Notes under the pieces: generated by a model | Seen by the model: the letters and a program-made list of their open reading frames with translations, nothing else | What the model was told of the DNA's origin: nothing | Database searches by the model: none | NCBI GenBank assembly: GCA_021464245.1 | Contig: JADCRB010000017.1 | Span: 1,833,427 to 1,897,426, forward strand | Source of the DNA: Carallia brachiata | Taxonomy: Eukaryota; Streptophyta; Magnoliopsida; Malpighiales; Rhizophoraceae | DNA: 64,000 nucleotides | Direction: 5' to 3' | Program-made: the position numbers and the translations under genes | Shown: positions 1-11,630 of the stretch, piece after piece | How positions within the stretch are numbered: position 1 is the stretch's first letter | Layout of the letters: each line of letters begins with the position of its first letter

Positions 1-1236
1 AAGATGAAAGATATATGTACAAAAAAAATTTACGTGATTCGGTAAATTTCTATTTACGTCTACAAAAAATAATCATTTTTTACTATAAAAAAATAATTTG
101 CACAAGTATAAATATTGAAATTTACTTACAATTTATCCCAATCCTAAATCCCTTTATAGCCTCCCTCAAACTTAAGAATTAAACTACATAGAATAAACGT
201 GCTCTATACAAGCCTTTATGCCACACTCCTCCTTTCTTGTCTGGTACCAGTGTTTTCTGCCAATGCTCCTTTTATAACAAAGAGCCTTTGAGAAAAGTCT
301 TCAAAAAAGATATGATCAATCAATTCCCTCTGCACGCAACAGAATCATGCAAGATTGCATAAGATTGCATTAAATGCAATCTTACCACATATAAAGCAAA
401 TAATACACGCTCACCTTTTCTTCCTCTCCACGTTGCCAAGAGAAGACAAAAAATATAGTTTCTTTATTTTGTAATATGAGACCAAATAAGGGATTGTTTA
501 GGTAAGCTTTTAATAAGATGTATTTATATTTTAATTTTAAAACATAGGTAAATAGGTATTTAGTAAGTATTTTTGTAATATTTTTTTATTTTGCTTATTT
601 ACTTTTACGATTTTTTAATAGTAGTCAATTGAAAAATAATTTAAAGTTACTTTTTATTACTTTTTAAGTTACTTTTCACTTTTTAATATTAATAATAATT
701 TACATAGACAAAATTATCTTTAAAAAATATTTATATTATTTTTATTTTTTTATTTTTAATATAAATTTGATATATTAATTTATTTCATCAATAGTTGTAT
801 AAACACAATATTTTCTTTTCACAACTATTTTTAAATAATATTTTGTTCACTTCAATTTTCTTTAATATTAACTCTTATAAAAAAAATCTTAAACATTTTA
901 TTTTTTTACCATCTAGTAAAAAATAATATTTTTTTTTAAAAAATTAAAAATTAAGTGAAAAAATCTCAATGTTATTTATAGAATATTGTCTTAAAAATAT
1001 AAAATTATAATATATAAAACTAAATTTTATGATATGATATATCTGCATAAATTAATTGTTTAAATTAAACATATTATTATTCAACAGCAATATCAAGTAC
1101 AAAATTAACTAAACATTTCATTAGTTTTATTAGCAATCAGTAACAAAAAAATAAGAATTAGCAATCAGTAATTAGTAGCAGCAATCAATAACAGTAACAT
1201 CTAATATGTAACCCAACAAGCCCCAAATATTCAATA
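1..1236 (-). repeat. 3' LTR of Copia element A, cut by the window edge and split by a MITE
   Basis: Bases 1-489 repeat, in the same order and with moderate divergence, the sequence at about 2889-3330. Both copies share the AAGATGAAAGATA block, the poly-purine stretches and the TTTATAACAA and GCAAGATTGCAT segments. These are the two LTRs of one element that reads on the minus strand. The LTR's first bases (minus sense) lie at about 1226-1236, on the other side of an inserted AT-rich element at 490-1222. Its last bases lie outside the window. A purine-rich tract follows at 1237-1250, as expected just upstream of a 3' LTR. The age cannot be judged without an alignment, but the divergence is clearly not recent. 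Confidence 0.75.
490..1222. mobile_element. hAT-like MITE inserted in the Copia A LTR
   Basis: This AT-rich stretch of about 730 bases has no coding potential. It begins GGGATTGTTTAGGTAA, and its right end read backwards begins GGCTTGTTGGGTTACA, so the two ends are imperfect inverted repeats. It is flanked by CCAAATAA (482-489) and CCAAATAT (1223-1230), an 8-base target duplication with one mismatch, which is the hAT signature. Removing it joins the two halves of the LTR so that they match the intact LTR at 3320-3341. No transposase is present, so it would have been moved in trans. The ends resemble those of the larger hAT element at 36773-38176. Confidence 0.6.
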
Positions 1237-1250
1237 AATCTCCACTTTGT
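1237..1250 (-). other. polypurine tract of Copia element A
   Basis: Read on the minus strand this is a purine-rich CAAAGTGGAGATT-like tract, directly upstream of the 3' LTR. It closely resembles the plant Copia plus-strand primer (AAGTGGGAGATT type). Its position and sequence help to fix the 3' LTR boundary at about 1236. Confidence 0.55.
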
Positions 1251-1462
1251 TTTGAATTGTAAAATGTCTTTGACTAAAATCTGTCAAGACAAGTTTTCAC
1301 AAAACTATGAAAACTCCACTTGTTTGCCAATACTATAAAACAGAAAATTTCATTGGCCTTCCACATCCTAGCTACACATAATCAAAACAGTAACGGGTTC
1401 TGAACTCCACCAGTTTTGAATAACTCAGCCAATAACCATATGTAGCTGACCTGTTCACTTTA

Positions 1463-2714
1463 CTAGTTAATGCATGAGAGAAGCCTCAATTTGTCCTCCC
1501 ACTTACTAGGAAATTTTCCCTCACCATCGTCTACAACTTCTGTGCACACGTTACTATCATCTATTGAGGTCTTGGGAATAACTGTACTCCCAACCAGACG
1601 ATATAATCCCCTATAATTTTCTCCTTTCATAAGAACCCTCTCACATTGCTCCACCTATAGCTGAATATTGATAGCCCATAGAGTCTAACAAGCTGAGTGA
1701 TATTAAATTTTTTTTTCAATTTTGGGACATATGCCACACCTCCAAAAGTACGCACCACTCCATCAAACATTTTTATTTTCACCTTTCCAACACCCTTGAT
1801 GTCATAGGTGGAAATATCGCCCAAGGAAACAACCCTTGTTTTTCTTGAAGCGAAAGAAAATATTCTCTCCTAAAGCACGCATGTAACATACATGCAGAAT
1901 TTAATATCCATCCGTAAGAAATAGTATCATCATCCTTGGAGAAGGTAAGGACTTCTCCATTACCTACAACGACCAAAGAATTATCATCGTCCTTCTTATT
2001 TTATTCAGGACAGTTTCTTTTGACATGACAAAATTCTTTGCATTTGTAGCACCACATGCCCTGTCTCTGGTCCTTTGATCTAGACTTGTTGCTTTTACAT
2101 CCCTTGTTGGATTTACCTTCCCGATTGTCACCATGAACCACCAGCGCATCATCATGTCCCTCTTCCTCCAAATTTTATTTTTTTGGATATTGTGGGACAA
2201 CAGTATTGCTTACACTTGCTCCAAATTTACTGTATCTTTACCATACAGTATGGTGGTCACCAAATTGTCGTGTGAATGAGGAAGTGAGGTAAGAGGTAAT
2301 AGAGCCTTATCTTCTTCCTCAACTTCCACATCAACTTTTTGAAGTCGATCCAGAATTCCATTGAACTCGTTCATGTGTTCAATCAGGACAACACACTCCT
2401 CTATCTTTAGCCGATACAATTGGCACTTCAGATGTAATTTGTTGGTCAAAATTTTAGCTATATAGAGTTTTTCCAATTTCTTCCATATATTTGGTATTGA
2501 ATCCTCGTCCATAACATTATTAATAATGTTATCAGCAATGCAAAGTCAAATAATACTGACACATTTCAACTTTACTTCGTTCCACGTATAATCCTCTATC
2601 TTGGGTGGCCTCCCATCCTCTCCTTACAATGTGCCAGCTAGGCCTTGTTGAATTAGGATGTCTTTTACTCTTCTTTGCTAAGAGTAAAGCTCCTCTTTCC
2701 ATTAAAATTTTCAA
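1463..2714 (-). pseudogene. Copia gag-protease remnant (element A)
   Basis: The minus strand keeps recognisable pieces of a Ty1/Copia polyprotein in several frames. The gag part (2210-2512) includes EHMNEFNGILDRLQKV and LLPLTSLPHSHDNLVTTIL, typical of the plant Copia gag domain. A zinc knuckle lies at about 2008-2065 as CYKCKEFCHVKRNC, fitting CX2CX4HX4C. A protease-like WILNSACMLHACF follows near 1890, in which the catalytic Asp is replaced by Asn. Then come the pre-integrase segments KIKMFDGVVRTFGGVAYVP and LMKGENYRGLYRLVGSTV. Integrase, reverse transcriptase and RNase H are missing, and the frame is broken by stops and shifts. The element cannot move by itself. Confidence 0.8.
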
Positions 2715-2787
2715 CTGAAAGAATAGAATTGACAGTCGTCATGTGTGCCCGAAAAATAATTGAATCTCTCACAAAATTCTTGGCAAA

Positions 2788-2799
2788 GCTCTAATACCA
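2788..2799 (-). other. tRNA primer-binding site of Copia element A
   Basis: The minus strand reads TGGTATTAGAGC. This is one base from TGGTATCAGAGC, the usual plant Copia primer site complementary to initiator tRNA-Met. It lies five bases inside the 5' LTR end at 2805, so it fixes the element's orientation. Confidence 0.75.
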
Positions 2800-2804
2800 C
2801 CTAC

Positions 2805-3341
2805 TGGGATTTGACCCTTTCACAGCAAAAACTGATACTCAATTATAAATTTGCACACGCTTGAATTTAATAGAAAGAAAAATAAGCAAGATGAAAGATA
2901 CGTGAACACAAGAAATTTACATGGTTTAACAAATTCCTACTTACGTCCATAGAGAGTAACAATTTTTTATTATGAGAGAATAATTTATTTAAGTGTAAAT
3001 ATTGAGATTCACTCACAATTTATCCCAATCCCCAATCCCTTAAATGTTCTCGGTATAAGTCTTTCTTCCGCTCTCCTCCTCTCTTGTCTGGTACCATCAT
3101 CTTCTGTCAATGCTCCTTTTATAACAATGAGAGAGAAGTCTTTAAAAAAGATATGATTAAATCAATTCTCTTGCACGTGCAGAATTATGCAAGATTGCAT
3201 AAAATTGCATTTAATGCAATTTTATCATATATAAGGCAAATAACACACGTTGCCGTTTCTTCCTCTCCATGTTGTTAAGAGAAGACAAAAAGATATAGTT
3301 TCTTTGTTTTGCAATACAAGACAAACTAAATACTCAACACA
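2805..3341 (-). repeat. 5' LTR of Copia element A
   Basis: This direct repeat of about 537 bases starts TGTGTTGAGTA on the minus strand at 3341 and ends ATCCCA at 2805, the usual TG...CA form. Most of it is repeated at 1-489 plus 1226-1236. The primer-binding site is immediately inside it. The right-hand boundary is the left flank of the zinc-finger fragment. Confidence 0.75.
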
Positions 3342-3598
3342 GTGAATTGAATTGATCCGAGGGAATCCAACTGATTTTGTTCGTGCTCGTCTTCAGTGCT
3401 TAATTGATTTGATCTGTTTATTGTTGATGGTTTTCTAACCATGCTCAATGATTTGATTCGTATTTCTACAATTATGTTATTATTGTGCTTTATCATGCTA
3501 TATTTTAATTATGCTCTTCGTTTGCCTGGGCAAAAATCTTCTATAGCTCCCTTTTTTTTGTCCATTGTTGGTGTGAAGTTTTGGCCTTCTTTCAAATC

Positions 3599-4048
3599 AT
3601 GTCGGATTCAGGGGAACCTCAACAACTTGAACAAGGTTTATCTCTGCCTTTTTTTTTTTTTTTTTTCAAATTCCCATTTTGATTGTTGTTTACCCTCGCT
3701 CCCCTTGTTATGCTGTTTAACTTTGCCATGATAGCAGTGTCCAATTTTTTTAGAAAGCCTTCCAAAAACAAGAACATTAGAAAGAAAACTATTGATGAAG
3801 ATGATGCCGAGGGTTCAAAAGGTGCGACCTGGCTGTCACAAAGTCAGTGGAAACTTCCGAAGGTTGATAACAAGCTATCTTTTTCGACTGGACCTTCCAG
3901 AAGCTCTTTTTCTACTGAATCAAACGACGAATCTACTCGGCCAATGTTCCAATTTGACTCCTCAAAGGACATACAAGTTCAACATGACAGTTTAGCAACA
4001 GCGACTCTAGTCTTCTTTCACAATAACAACATGAATGCTACAAACTAA
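3599..4048 (+). pseudogene. 5' fragment of a CCCH/RING zinc-finger (RNF113/Cwc24-type) gene
   Basis: Two exons can be read: 3599-3635, giving MSDSGEPQQLEQ, and 3738-4048. They are separated by a GT...AG intron (3636-3737) that keeps the frame. The join gives EQVSNFFRKPSKNKNIRKK, followed by LSFSTGPSRSSFSTES and FDSSKDIQVQHDSLATATL. This order matches the N-terminal region of plant CCCH domain protein 1, the homologue of spliceosomal RNF113/Cwc24. In the family a Cys usually stands where Ser is found in VSNFF. Homology stops after ATATL; both the CCCH finger and the RING finger are absent. The retained intron shows a DNA-level duplication, not a processed copy. The frame continues past the TAA at 4046 to about 4201 with unrecognised protein-like sequence. 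It is probably a nonfunctional duplicate lying beside the Copia LTR. Confidence 0.7.
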
Positions 4049-7000
4049 CACGTTAATATATCACAAGCCTCCAAGAAGTTCCCACCATCATGGTCTTCTT
4101 TCGCAATAAAATTGACAAATCAAAAGGCTAGAGGTGTGAAGGGTAGTCGATTTGTGCAAAGAGCTTTAAAGGATAGCCTTTTTGGTGAATATAAAGAGTA
4201 ACAAAGTCGAGCAAACGTTAATACCACCCATCCCCCCACCCCCAATGCCGCCCTTCTTTTCTTGTCGGGTTGATAGTAAATATGATGAATCAAATTAAGA
4301 AACTTTGCCACCCATCTAGTTGCTCAGGTGGCTAGATGTTTGCACTTGATCAAGTCAAGTGTTCGAGGGTTGGCAAAGAAGCAGAAGATGGAAGAGGAAA
4401 ATAAACCTCCAATAAGAGGTATTTCAAAATACCTCCTTTTGGGGAATTTTCTTCCTTCTTCCATTCTTGCCAGAAAAATAAAAATGTGCTACTCTAGGGC
4501 TATGTTTACATAATATTTTGCATATTTATGGACTTTTATACTTTATCAAATACTTTGTCAAACATTTTACTAATTATAAATATATTTTATATTATTATAA
4601 AATTATTTATGGTTTAACAAGTCATTTTGCTACCTGAACAATTAGGTCCTGTGCAAGGACAACATCTCACAGTTTTACTTAGCAAAGACCCGCTAAACTT
4701 GTTCTTTGTTTTCGATAATTATTTCATTTTTGTTCTTCTTGTATGTTTGACTCCAAAATGAAAATGAAAAAGAAAAACTAGTATACTACGAATTTTAATG
4801 GGTTGGTTTGAGTGATTGAGTGCTTTGAATTTTATGCAAGAACAAATTATAACGAGACAAATTTTTATATTCAAATTATTGTACGGTCCCATTTTATTGG
4901 ACCAGAGGCAACTTCAATATCGCGAGTGGAGAATAGTCGCATTTGTAAAGTCTGTGGGGTACCTTGCATTAGGAGAAAAAAACATGAAAAAATTATATTT
5001 AGATATGTTAATGTCATGAAAACTGTAATAAGAATAAATTTCTTTTTGGAATTTCAAAATGTTATGGGTCATAATTGAATTTAAAAAAATAAAAAAATAA
5101 ATTATTAAATATATTAAATGAGACTATTATAAATTATTAAATAAATTAATGAGATTATGTTATTATTATATATTACTTGAACAAAATTACATAGTAATTA
5201 ATGCTCTAATAATTAATGCTCTAGGAAGATTTGTGTTATGGGTCGTGGCACCATTGCATCTTCTTGTTCGCTGGTTGGTTTAGTTTTCTAACAACCGAAT
5301 GGATAGGACTTCCAGGCTCCTCTAGTTATTTTAATACAAAAAAAATCTTTGTATACTCTTTGTTTTAATTTTAGAATAAAGTTTTATAATTATACTTAAA
5401 TAATAATATAATTTTATTTAATAATATTTAATAATTTATTATTATTTTTTTTAAAATTTATTTATTCAAAAATTTATATTACTTTATTATTATTTATAAA
5501 TCACTCTCATAAAGTTAAAAAAATTTTCCTTTTATTATAAAATTCTGTATTAGCGACTGTGATCATCACCATTGTACATTCGTCTGACTTAAGGATGTCA
5601 TATTGGTACTTAATAGTGCATCACGCTAGTGGGCTACACAACATGTAAACCAGTGTGAAAGGATTAAAATTATACCATCAATAATCATAACAATATAATA
5701 TAATAACAATGTATAGATGTGTATTTAAAATCCCTTATATCTACCATTTTGATGTAATTTGTTTTGGAGCACCAAGTTATTTTAGGTTAAGAAAATACAC
5801 ATAAAAATACAGTCTATTTAATAATACTTAAAAATTTATTTTTTTTAAATTTAACTATTAATAACTTATATCACTCGAATTTTATTTTAATCTTACTTAA
5901 CTTACATATATATGGTGACTAGAGCTTCCGTCTGAGGGAAAGCAATACACTTGATAAAGTATACCTTTGTGCATTAATACTTGACATACCTCCATATCAA
6001 GAATCCCCTTGTCACGTCTGAGGGCCATAATATTTATATACTAATTTATATGGAGTAGACCAATTGACAAGCTTAATATAGTTTTCATTTTAAGCAAATT
6101 AAGTAATATTTCATTCTGTTTTTTGAAAATTGAAACGTTATTATTAAGAGGCTAATTATTTCTAAATATCTTGGAAAAGTAAAAACTTTCATATGGTAAA
6201 GATTTTATTCGATTCTAAAAAACCAATCAAATTTCTTTTCTCCATGATTAGTTTTTGTATTTAGTTTTTGAAATTTAGAATTTTTATCTTCAACTAAAAT
6301 TTTTAAGAATAAAAGTCCCCGAGTCTTAGGAACTAATAAAAAGAAACTTAATCGGTTAAATATAAAAATATATTTAAGTTGTAAGAAGACTCTCATATCT
6401 TAAATTTTGATGCATTTGAACTCCGATAAATAGAAAGAAAATGGAAGGCTCCTATCCCATCGACATAAACATGATAACATTGAATTAACTAAATTAACCA
6501 TATAAATTCTTAATTATAACCGACAAGAAGCTGTGGATGATCAATGATCCCATCGATCATCTAGGGTCACCATGTCTGAAAAGGAGCTTTATCCTTTTCT
6601 CTATAGGTGTGCATCGTCTTAATACTTGGCAGCGCCGCGTTAAGCCATGCAATGACACTGAGTTCTAACTCATTGACACGTACATATTCTAAGCACACAT
6701 GCATGACAAGATTGTCTGCGGCGTATGTATACATATTTGTCGAGTTAGTTACCGAACATTATTACATAGGAGGCGAGGGCTCAAGTGCCGCTTCTTGCCA
6801 CTACCTTTTTTTCTATATGAGAAAAAGTTTATTTACTGAATTTTAGTATTTAGATCGATATTTTAATAAAATTAAGACTAATAATTTAAAATAAATTTGA
6901 TAATTTTTTAAGTAAAAATTAAAAATTATTATTTTTTAATTAAAAAATATTAATTTTATTTTAAAATTATCAATTTTGATTTTATTTGGAACATCAATCA

Positions 7001-7150
7001 AAACAACAAATTTTAATATATGTATTGGTTCTCTTTCCTGTGTATATGCCTCAAAGGAAAAGAGGAATCTTCTTCTTTAGCAAACCAATTAATTACCATT
7101 TTGAACCAAAAAAAAAAAAAACACAGGGAACGGAATAGGGAGATAAAAAC
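4049..7150. other. AT-rich intergenic region
   Basis: No convincing gene is seen. The short open frames here have no family resemblance and lie in low-complexity sequence. A weak tRNA-like pair of boxes occurs at 4318-4369 (described separately). Long A/T-only stretches at 5080-5170, 5340-5520, 5800-5900 and 6840-6980 look like decayed MITE or transposon sequence, without ends that I can define. The last few hundred bases before 7151 should hold the promoter of the PV42-like gene, but no clear TATA box stands out. Confidence 0.5.
4318..4369 (+). repeat. possible tRNA-derived SINE head
   Basis: TAGTTGCTCAGGTGG resembles a pol III A box, and GTGTTCGAGGG about 40 bases downstream resembles a B box. 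The spacing is about right for a tRNA-derived promoter. No cloverleaf can be folded, and no poly-A tail or target duplication was found, so this may be chance. Confidence 0.22.
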
Positions 7151-9724
7151 ATGGAAGAAGCAAAAGTAGACAAAAACAACTCCGCCACTGGAACTGTCAC
7201 TGCGGCCTCCGCCCCCACGAGCAAGAGCTTCGGCGGAGGTCTGATAAGGTTAATTGACGTCAAAGTGAAAGACTTAATAGCAGCCAATAAAAGGCTGGTG
7301 GAGGTAACCTATACTGCCTCGCTGGCGCACACAGTGAATGCTCTGGTGGCCAATCGGGTCATAGCGGTGCCGGTGGCGGCGCCGCCGGGGCATTGGATCG
7401 GGGCAGGTGGGTCCATGATTGTGGAGACTGATAAGCAGAGAGGGGTGGTGAGGAAGCACTATATTGGGATGGTTACCATGCTTGATATATTGGCACATAT
7501 TGGAGGTGACGATCAGATGAACGGCGGTGATGATGATATCTCTGATCTTGACAAGAAGATGTCTGTTGTAGTGTCTTCCATCATAGGCCAATGCCTTGAG
7601 GGGTTGAGCCTATGGACTTTCAATCCCATTACCAGGTCGGTGCCGAGTAGCTGATTGTTTTTTTTTTTCTTTAAACTTTACTTAAACAATTAAGATTCGG
7701 ACTCCAAACTTTCAGAACAAGATTGCGAGTTTTCACTAAAATTAATTTTGTTGTATTATATTGGTGCCTTATATCTAACTAACATTCTTAGTTTTTCTTT
7801 GATGAATGAGGATAACATTTTATTAGTGGAATCTAGGAAAAAGGGAACAGAATAGGTTCAATTGATCAAACTAACAAAAAGAAAGGTGGCTGACTGTTGA
7901 AATGGATTGAATGTGAGATGCCATATTAATGTAATTTTTTTTTTGGTCAATTGATGAGGTGTAATTAGCAATATGACACGGGCCTTAAAAATTGATTCAG
8001 GCATCTCTTGGGACTACCATATAAGTGTGATTACCTCAATAAGAGAGACATGAGCACCAAATTGCAAACATTTTGAAAAAGTATAAAAGAATGAAATTGC
8101 ACACAAATAAAAAAATCACTCTGGAAGATAATTTATATTTAGCACAAATTGATCAATTCTGCCAACTTATAATCCTAGTTAATGCTTTTTTCGGCACGAT
8201 GTCCCTTTTGTTACAAATTAACCTGCAGCATCCTAGATTGTATGGAAGTATTCAGCAAAGGAATCCACCGTGCTTTGGTACCCCTCGACAGCCAGATGGA
8301 GAGCATCTCAGGGGCGGAGCTCGTGGAGTCCGCCCCCGGTTACCGAATGCTTACGCAGATGGACTTAATGAAATTCTTAAAGGAGAATGCTTCTGACCTG
8401 CAAGGCATCTTGCGGCGGAGCTTGGAGGAAATAGGTGCCATAAGTGAGGCTGTTTATGCGATAAGCCGTAGCACAAAGGTCATTGATGCCATCAAGTGCA
8501 TGCGTGCTGCTTTGTTGAATGCTGTTCCTATAGTTGTGGCCTCAAACTCCCTTGAGGAAGAGTCCAAGCAGCTTATAAATGTATGTGTCGTGCCTCCTTA
8601 ATTATATATTCTTCCATACATATTGCTTGCATTTCCACTCCATTTACTTTCTATACATGTTTAGCAATGGCACGTGTGCACCATATATATTAGCTATGCT
8701 TACTTACCGGCTCATGTGCATCCAATTGAGAAATTTATGCGATAATGGGAGGCTGTTATAAAACACAAAGTATAAAATGGTTCGCTAAAAGAGTGAAAAA
8801 ATTTGGACTCATAATATCTTGTGCTTTAAAGTTGAGGTTGCATGCTTGATCTTGTGCAGATTATAATCCATTCAACCAAAAGACTTGGAGGTGTTGAGTG
8901 ATGTTTCAAATACAACTAATATGTCAAATACCCTTAAAAAATTTGTTATTTCTTTAATTAAAAATTTTTAATTTGACTCATATTTTTCTCGTGAATATAA
9001 CTCATTCAAAATTTTACACCACACATAAGTGGAGTTACTTAAGATTATTATAAAAAAAAAATCATAAAATAGATTTGTGTAGTATAAGATTATAAGTGGT
9101 TTATATTTAACAAAAAAAAAGTGAGCAAAAAATAGTAGGTCTCGGAACATGCATTTGATCAAATCAATGAATTCTGTTGTTCAACAACAACCCCCCCCCC
9201 CCCCCCCCCGGGCACCCGAAAAAAAGACCTCTCTTTTGAATAACTCAATTATGTTGAGAAATATTTGATAGGAAAAGAAATTTGATCTCAATTCACAAGA
9301 TGCTTTGTGCACAAATATATTTAGAACTTGATGGAAAATATTGAAGCTGACAAACAATGTATATGACATATAATTGCAGGGGAATGGCAAGAAGCTAATA
9401 GGGACATTCTCTGCGACAGATTTAAGGGGTTGCCATTTGGCTACGCTGCAAACATGGCTACCCTTAAGTGCACTAGAATTCACAGAGCAAGTCTCAAATT
9501 CACCACTATTTGCAAATCTCAATGCACCAAATGTTTCTCCTAGAGAACTTGTAACCTGCCATCCTGAATCCTCCCTTGCCGAGGTGATAGACAAGGTCGT
9601 CGCAAAACATGTCCACCGAATCTGGGTCGTGGACCGAAATGGCAACCTTGTTGGGCTTGTTTCTCTTTCGGACATTATCAGAGTCATAAGGGCCTACCTT
9701 CTGTTGTATCCCCATGTAGTGTAA
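7151..9724 (+). CDS. PV42-like CBS-domain protein (SNF1-related kinase gamma-type subunit)
   Basis: Three exons (7151-7635, 8229-8580, 9380-9724) with GT-AG introns encode 393 residues. The sequence follows plant PV42a/PV42b along its length. Landmarks are VKVKDLIAANKRLVEV near residue 38, the family signature VPVAAPPGHWIGAGGSMI at 73-90, HYIGMVTMLDILAHI at 103-117, LDCMEVFSKGIHRALVPL at the start of exon 2, KKLIGTFSATDLRGC in exon 3, and a C-terminal CBS motif HRIWVVDRNGNLVGLVSLSD. CBS pairs form adenosine-nucleotide-binding modules. In plants PV42-type proteins are gamma-like partners of SnRK1 kinase complexes, linked to reproductive development. The start was chosen because it opens the frame just after an A-rich leader. 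Both junctions restore family-conserved sequence (NPITR/SILDCMEVF and QLIN/GNGKK). A 19-base C run lies in intron 2. The gene appears intact. Confidence 0.88.
9191..9209. repeat. poly-C tract in intron 2 of the PV42-like gene
   Basis: An uninterrupted run of 19 C bases is followed by GGGCACCCG, in an intron that is otherwise AT-rich. It is likely polymorphic in length and prone to sequencing error. Confidence 0.9.
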
Positions 9725-10999
9725 TGAAGAGGACAGGGGAGTTTTGTTATGCATTGGGACAGTTTTTGTGTAAATTGCTTCTTGTGAATTTCGGATAGGA
9801 TCAGTGTAACGGATGTGTACTTCTTAATTGCACATAAAGTTTGGTGAAGAATGGGAGAGTTATGGGAAAGGAAGTGCTCCTTTAAAATCTTCAGAAAATG
9901 TTTGGACCCGAACTGGTTAGTCGAATGGGAGAACGCATGTTTCAAAGTACAACTACTTACTAATAAAGTGCAACCATTTTAATACTTTAAATAAAAATTA
10001 TTATTTTTAAGAAAAGTTTTTTTTTCCAAAGAAATAATTTTTTTTTGAACGCATACTATATGAAATTTATATTTTAAATTATAAAGTAACATTCATATAA
10101 TTTTAAGTTTTACATTTAAATTTAAATTTTTTCTATTTCACAATTTATTAGTGTGATCGTATTTTATTAGAAAGCAAATGTATTTCTTATTTGTCTCGGA
10201 CTACAAATTCTAGCTCCCCAGTTCGGGTCCGTACCCACGCCCTAAAATCTTGTGGTACATTGGACTTACAATGGACTTTTAAACAAAAAAAAGAGTTTTT
10301 ATTCAATGACTCACTGTGCATGTGAAATTGTCTGTGCTCAGGATTGCAATTTTTATTAAAGAAAAATATTCAATGAGATTCTTTAATTAAAATCAATGTA
10401 AGATCTTTTAAATAAGATTAAAGTGAAATTTAAGTAATATAAGTCGTTTCATAACTGAATTTATAATAAAGTAAAAAAAAAAACAAAAAAATTAATAGAT
10501 ATTGCGTGACTACTTTAGTAACTATCTAAAGTACAACTATGTTGTGAAACTCTTCGCTACATGATAGTTGTGATTGTATATACATCAGCTGGACATGTTG
10601 GTTAAGAGTCGGCATATTATTAAAGCCTTTATTTATATGTCATTTAAAACTTTAACGGGAAACAACAGCTTGTACTTTCTAGTTTAATTACATTTGCCAA
10701 CAACATGGTGTGTAGTGAGGTTTCTTCAAGTTGTGGGATTGGCAACAAATGTGAAGATACCTACAGAGTTGCATAAACAGAGAATGGCTTTTAACAATTG
10801 AATCAACTTTTGCTTGTTAATACCTTGAGTGAGACCATAGTCATTTTGATGGCTGTGGGAGATCTTACTATTTTGGGGGAATTTTCTATTACTTATGGGG
10901 TTGGACTACATCTGAGTGCATATTTTGTCGGCACAAGAATTGCTAAGCTTGTGTCTATCTGGTTCTTTAGTTCGCTTTCATTTCTAGCCCAAACGTAAA

Positions 11000-11630
11000 A
11001 AGTGTCTCCAACCCAATATCTCATCCCAATTGTCAAATTTTGACCTGGCTCATCTCGAACTCGCCCGAAAATTCGATTTGAACTCGATCCGAAAATAATT
11101 TGACTCGAAAATGACCATGATTTGAAAATGTCCAAAAATTTAGGATCAAACCTCACTCAACCTGAACTAAACGACTCATTTTTTTTTTTGTTACTTTAGA
11201 GAATAAAAATACACTAACATAAAAGATTATAACATTTGAATCATGTATTTTATATTACAAAAAGTATAGATTATACTATTTTTAATATAAATCTTAACTA
11301 TAAAATTTTTAAAATATTTTGAGATTTTTATAAATTTTCATATTTTATTTTGAGCTTTTAGATTATGTTAAAAAGTTCTTGAATTATTTTTTGATTATAT
11401 GGTTTTCTTTGATCTTTAAGAAAATTTTTACAAAATTTTCTAAATTTTCAAAATTTTTTATAAAAAATGCCTAGTCATAAAAAATAATAATGTGACAAAC
11501 TCGCCGGCCAACTTAAACCCGAATTGACCAGTCGAAATGACCTAGAGATAATTTGACCTGAAAATAATCCAACCTAAAGTGACCTAACTCAAACCTCATC
11601 CGACAATTCGTTTTGGCACCTCTAACTGTG
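11000..11630. repeat. diverged interspersed repeat with short CTCGA/GACC-type motifs
   Basis: Both ends of this stretch contain repeated short motifs such as CTCGAACTCG, GACTCGAAAATGACC, TGACCTGAAAATAATCC and AGTGACCTAACTC around an AT-rich core. It ends in GTTTTGGCACCTCTAAC. Plant genomes carry many non-autonomous DNA elements with such degenerate internal motifs. The boundaries are only approximate, and no target duplication was found. Confidence 0.35.

Noticed and set aside
6607..6846. Open frame of 79 codons upstream of the PV42-like gene
   Set aside because: The composition and motifs do not resemble a protein, and the C-terminal half is low-complexity. It more likely lies in the promoter region.
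10195..10250. Possible tRNA-like B box (AGTTCGGGTCC)
   Set aside because: No A box at the right distance and no cloverleaf can be drawn.
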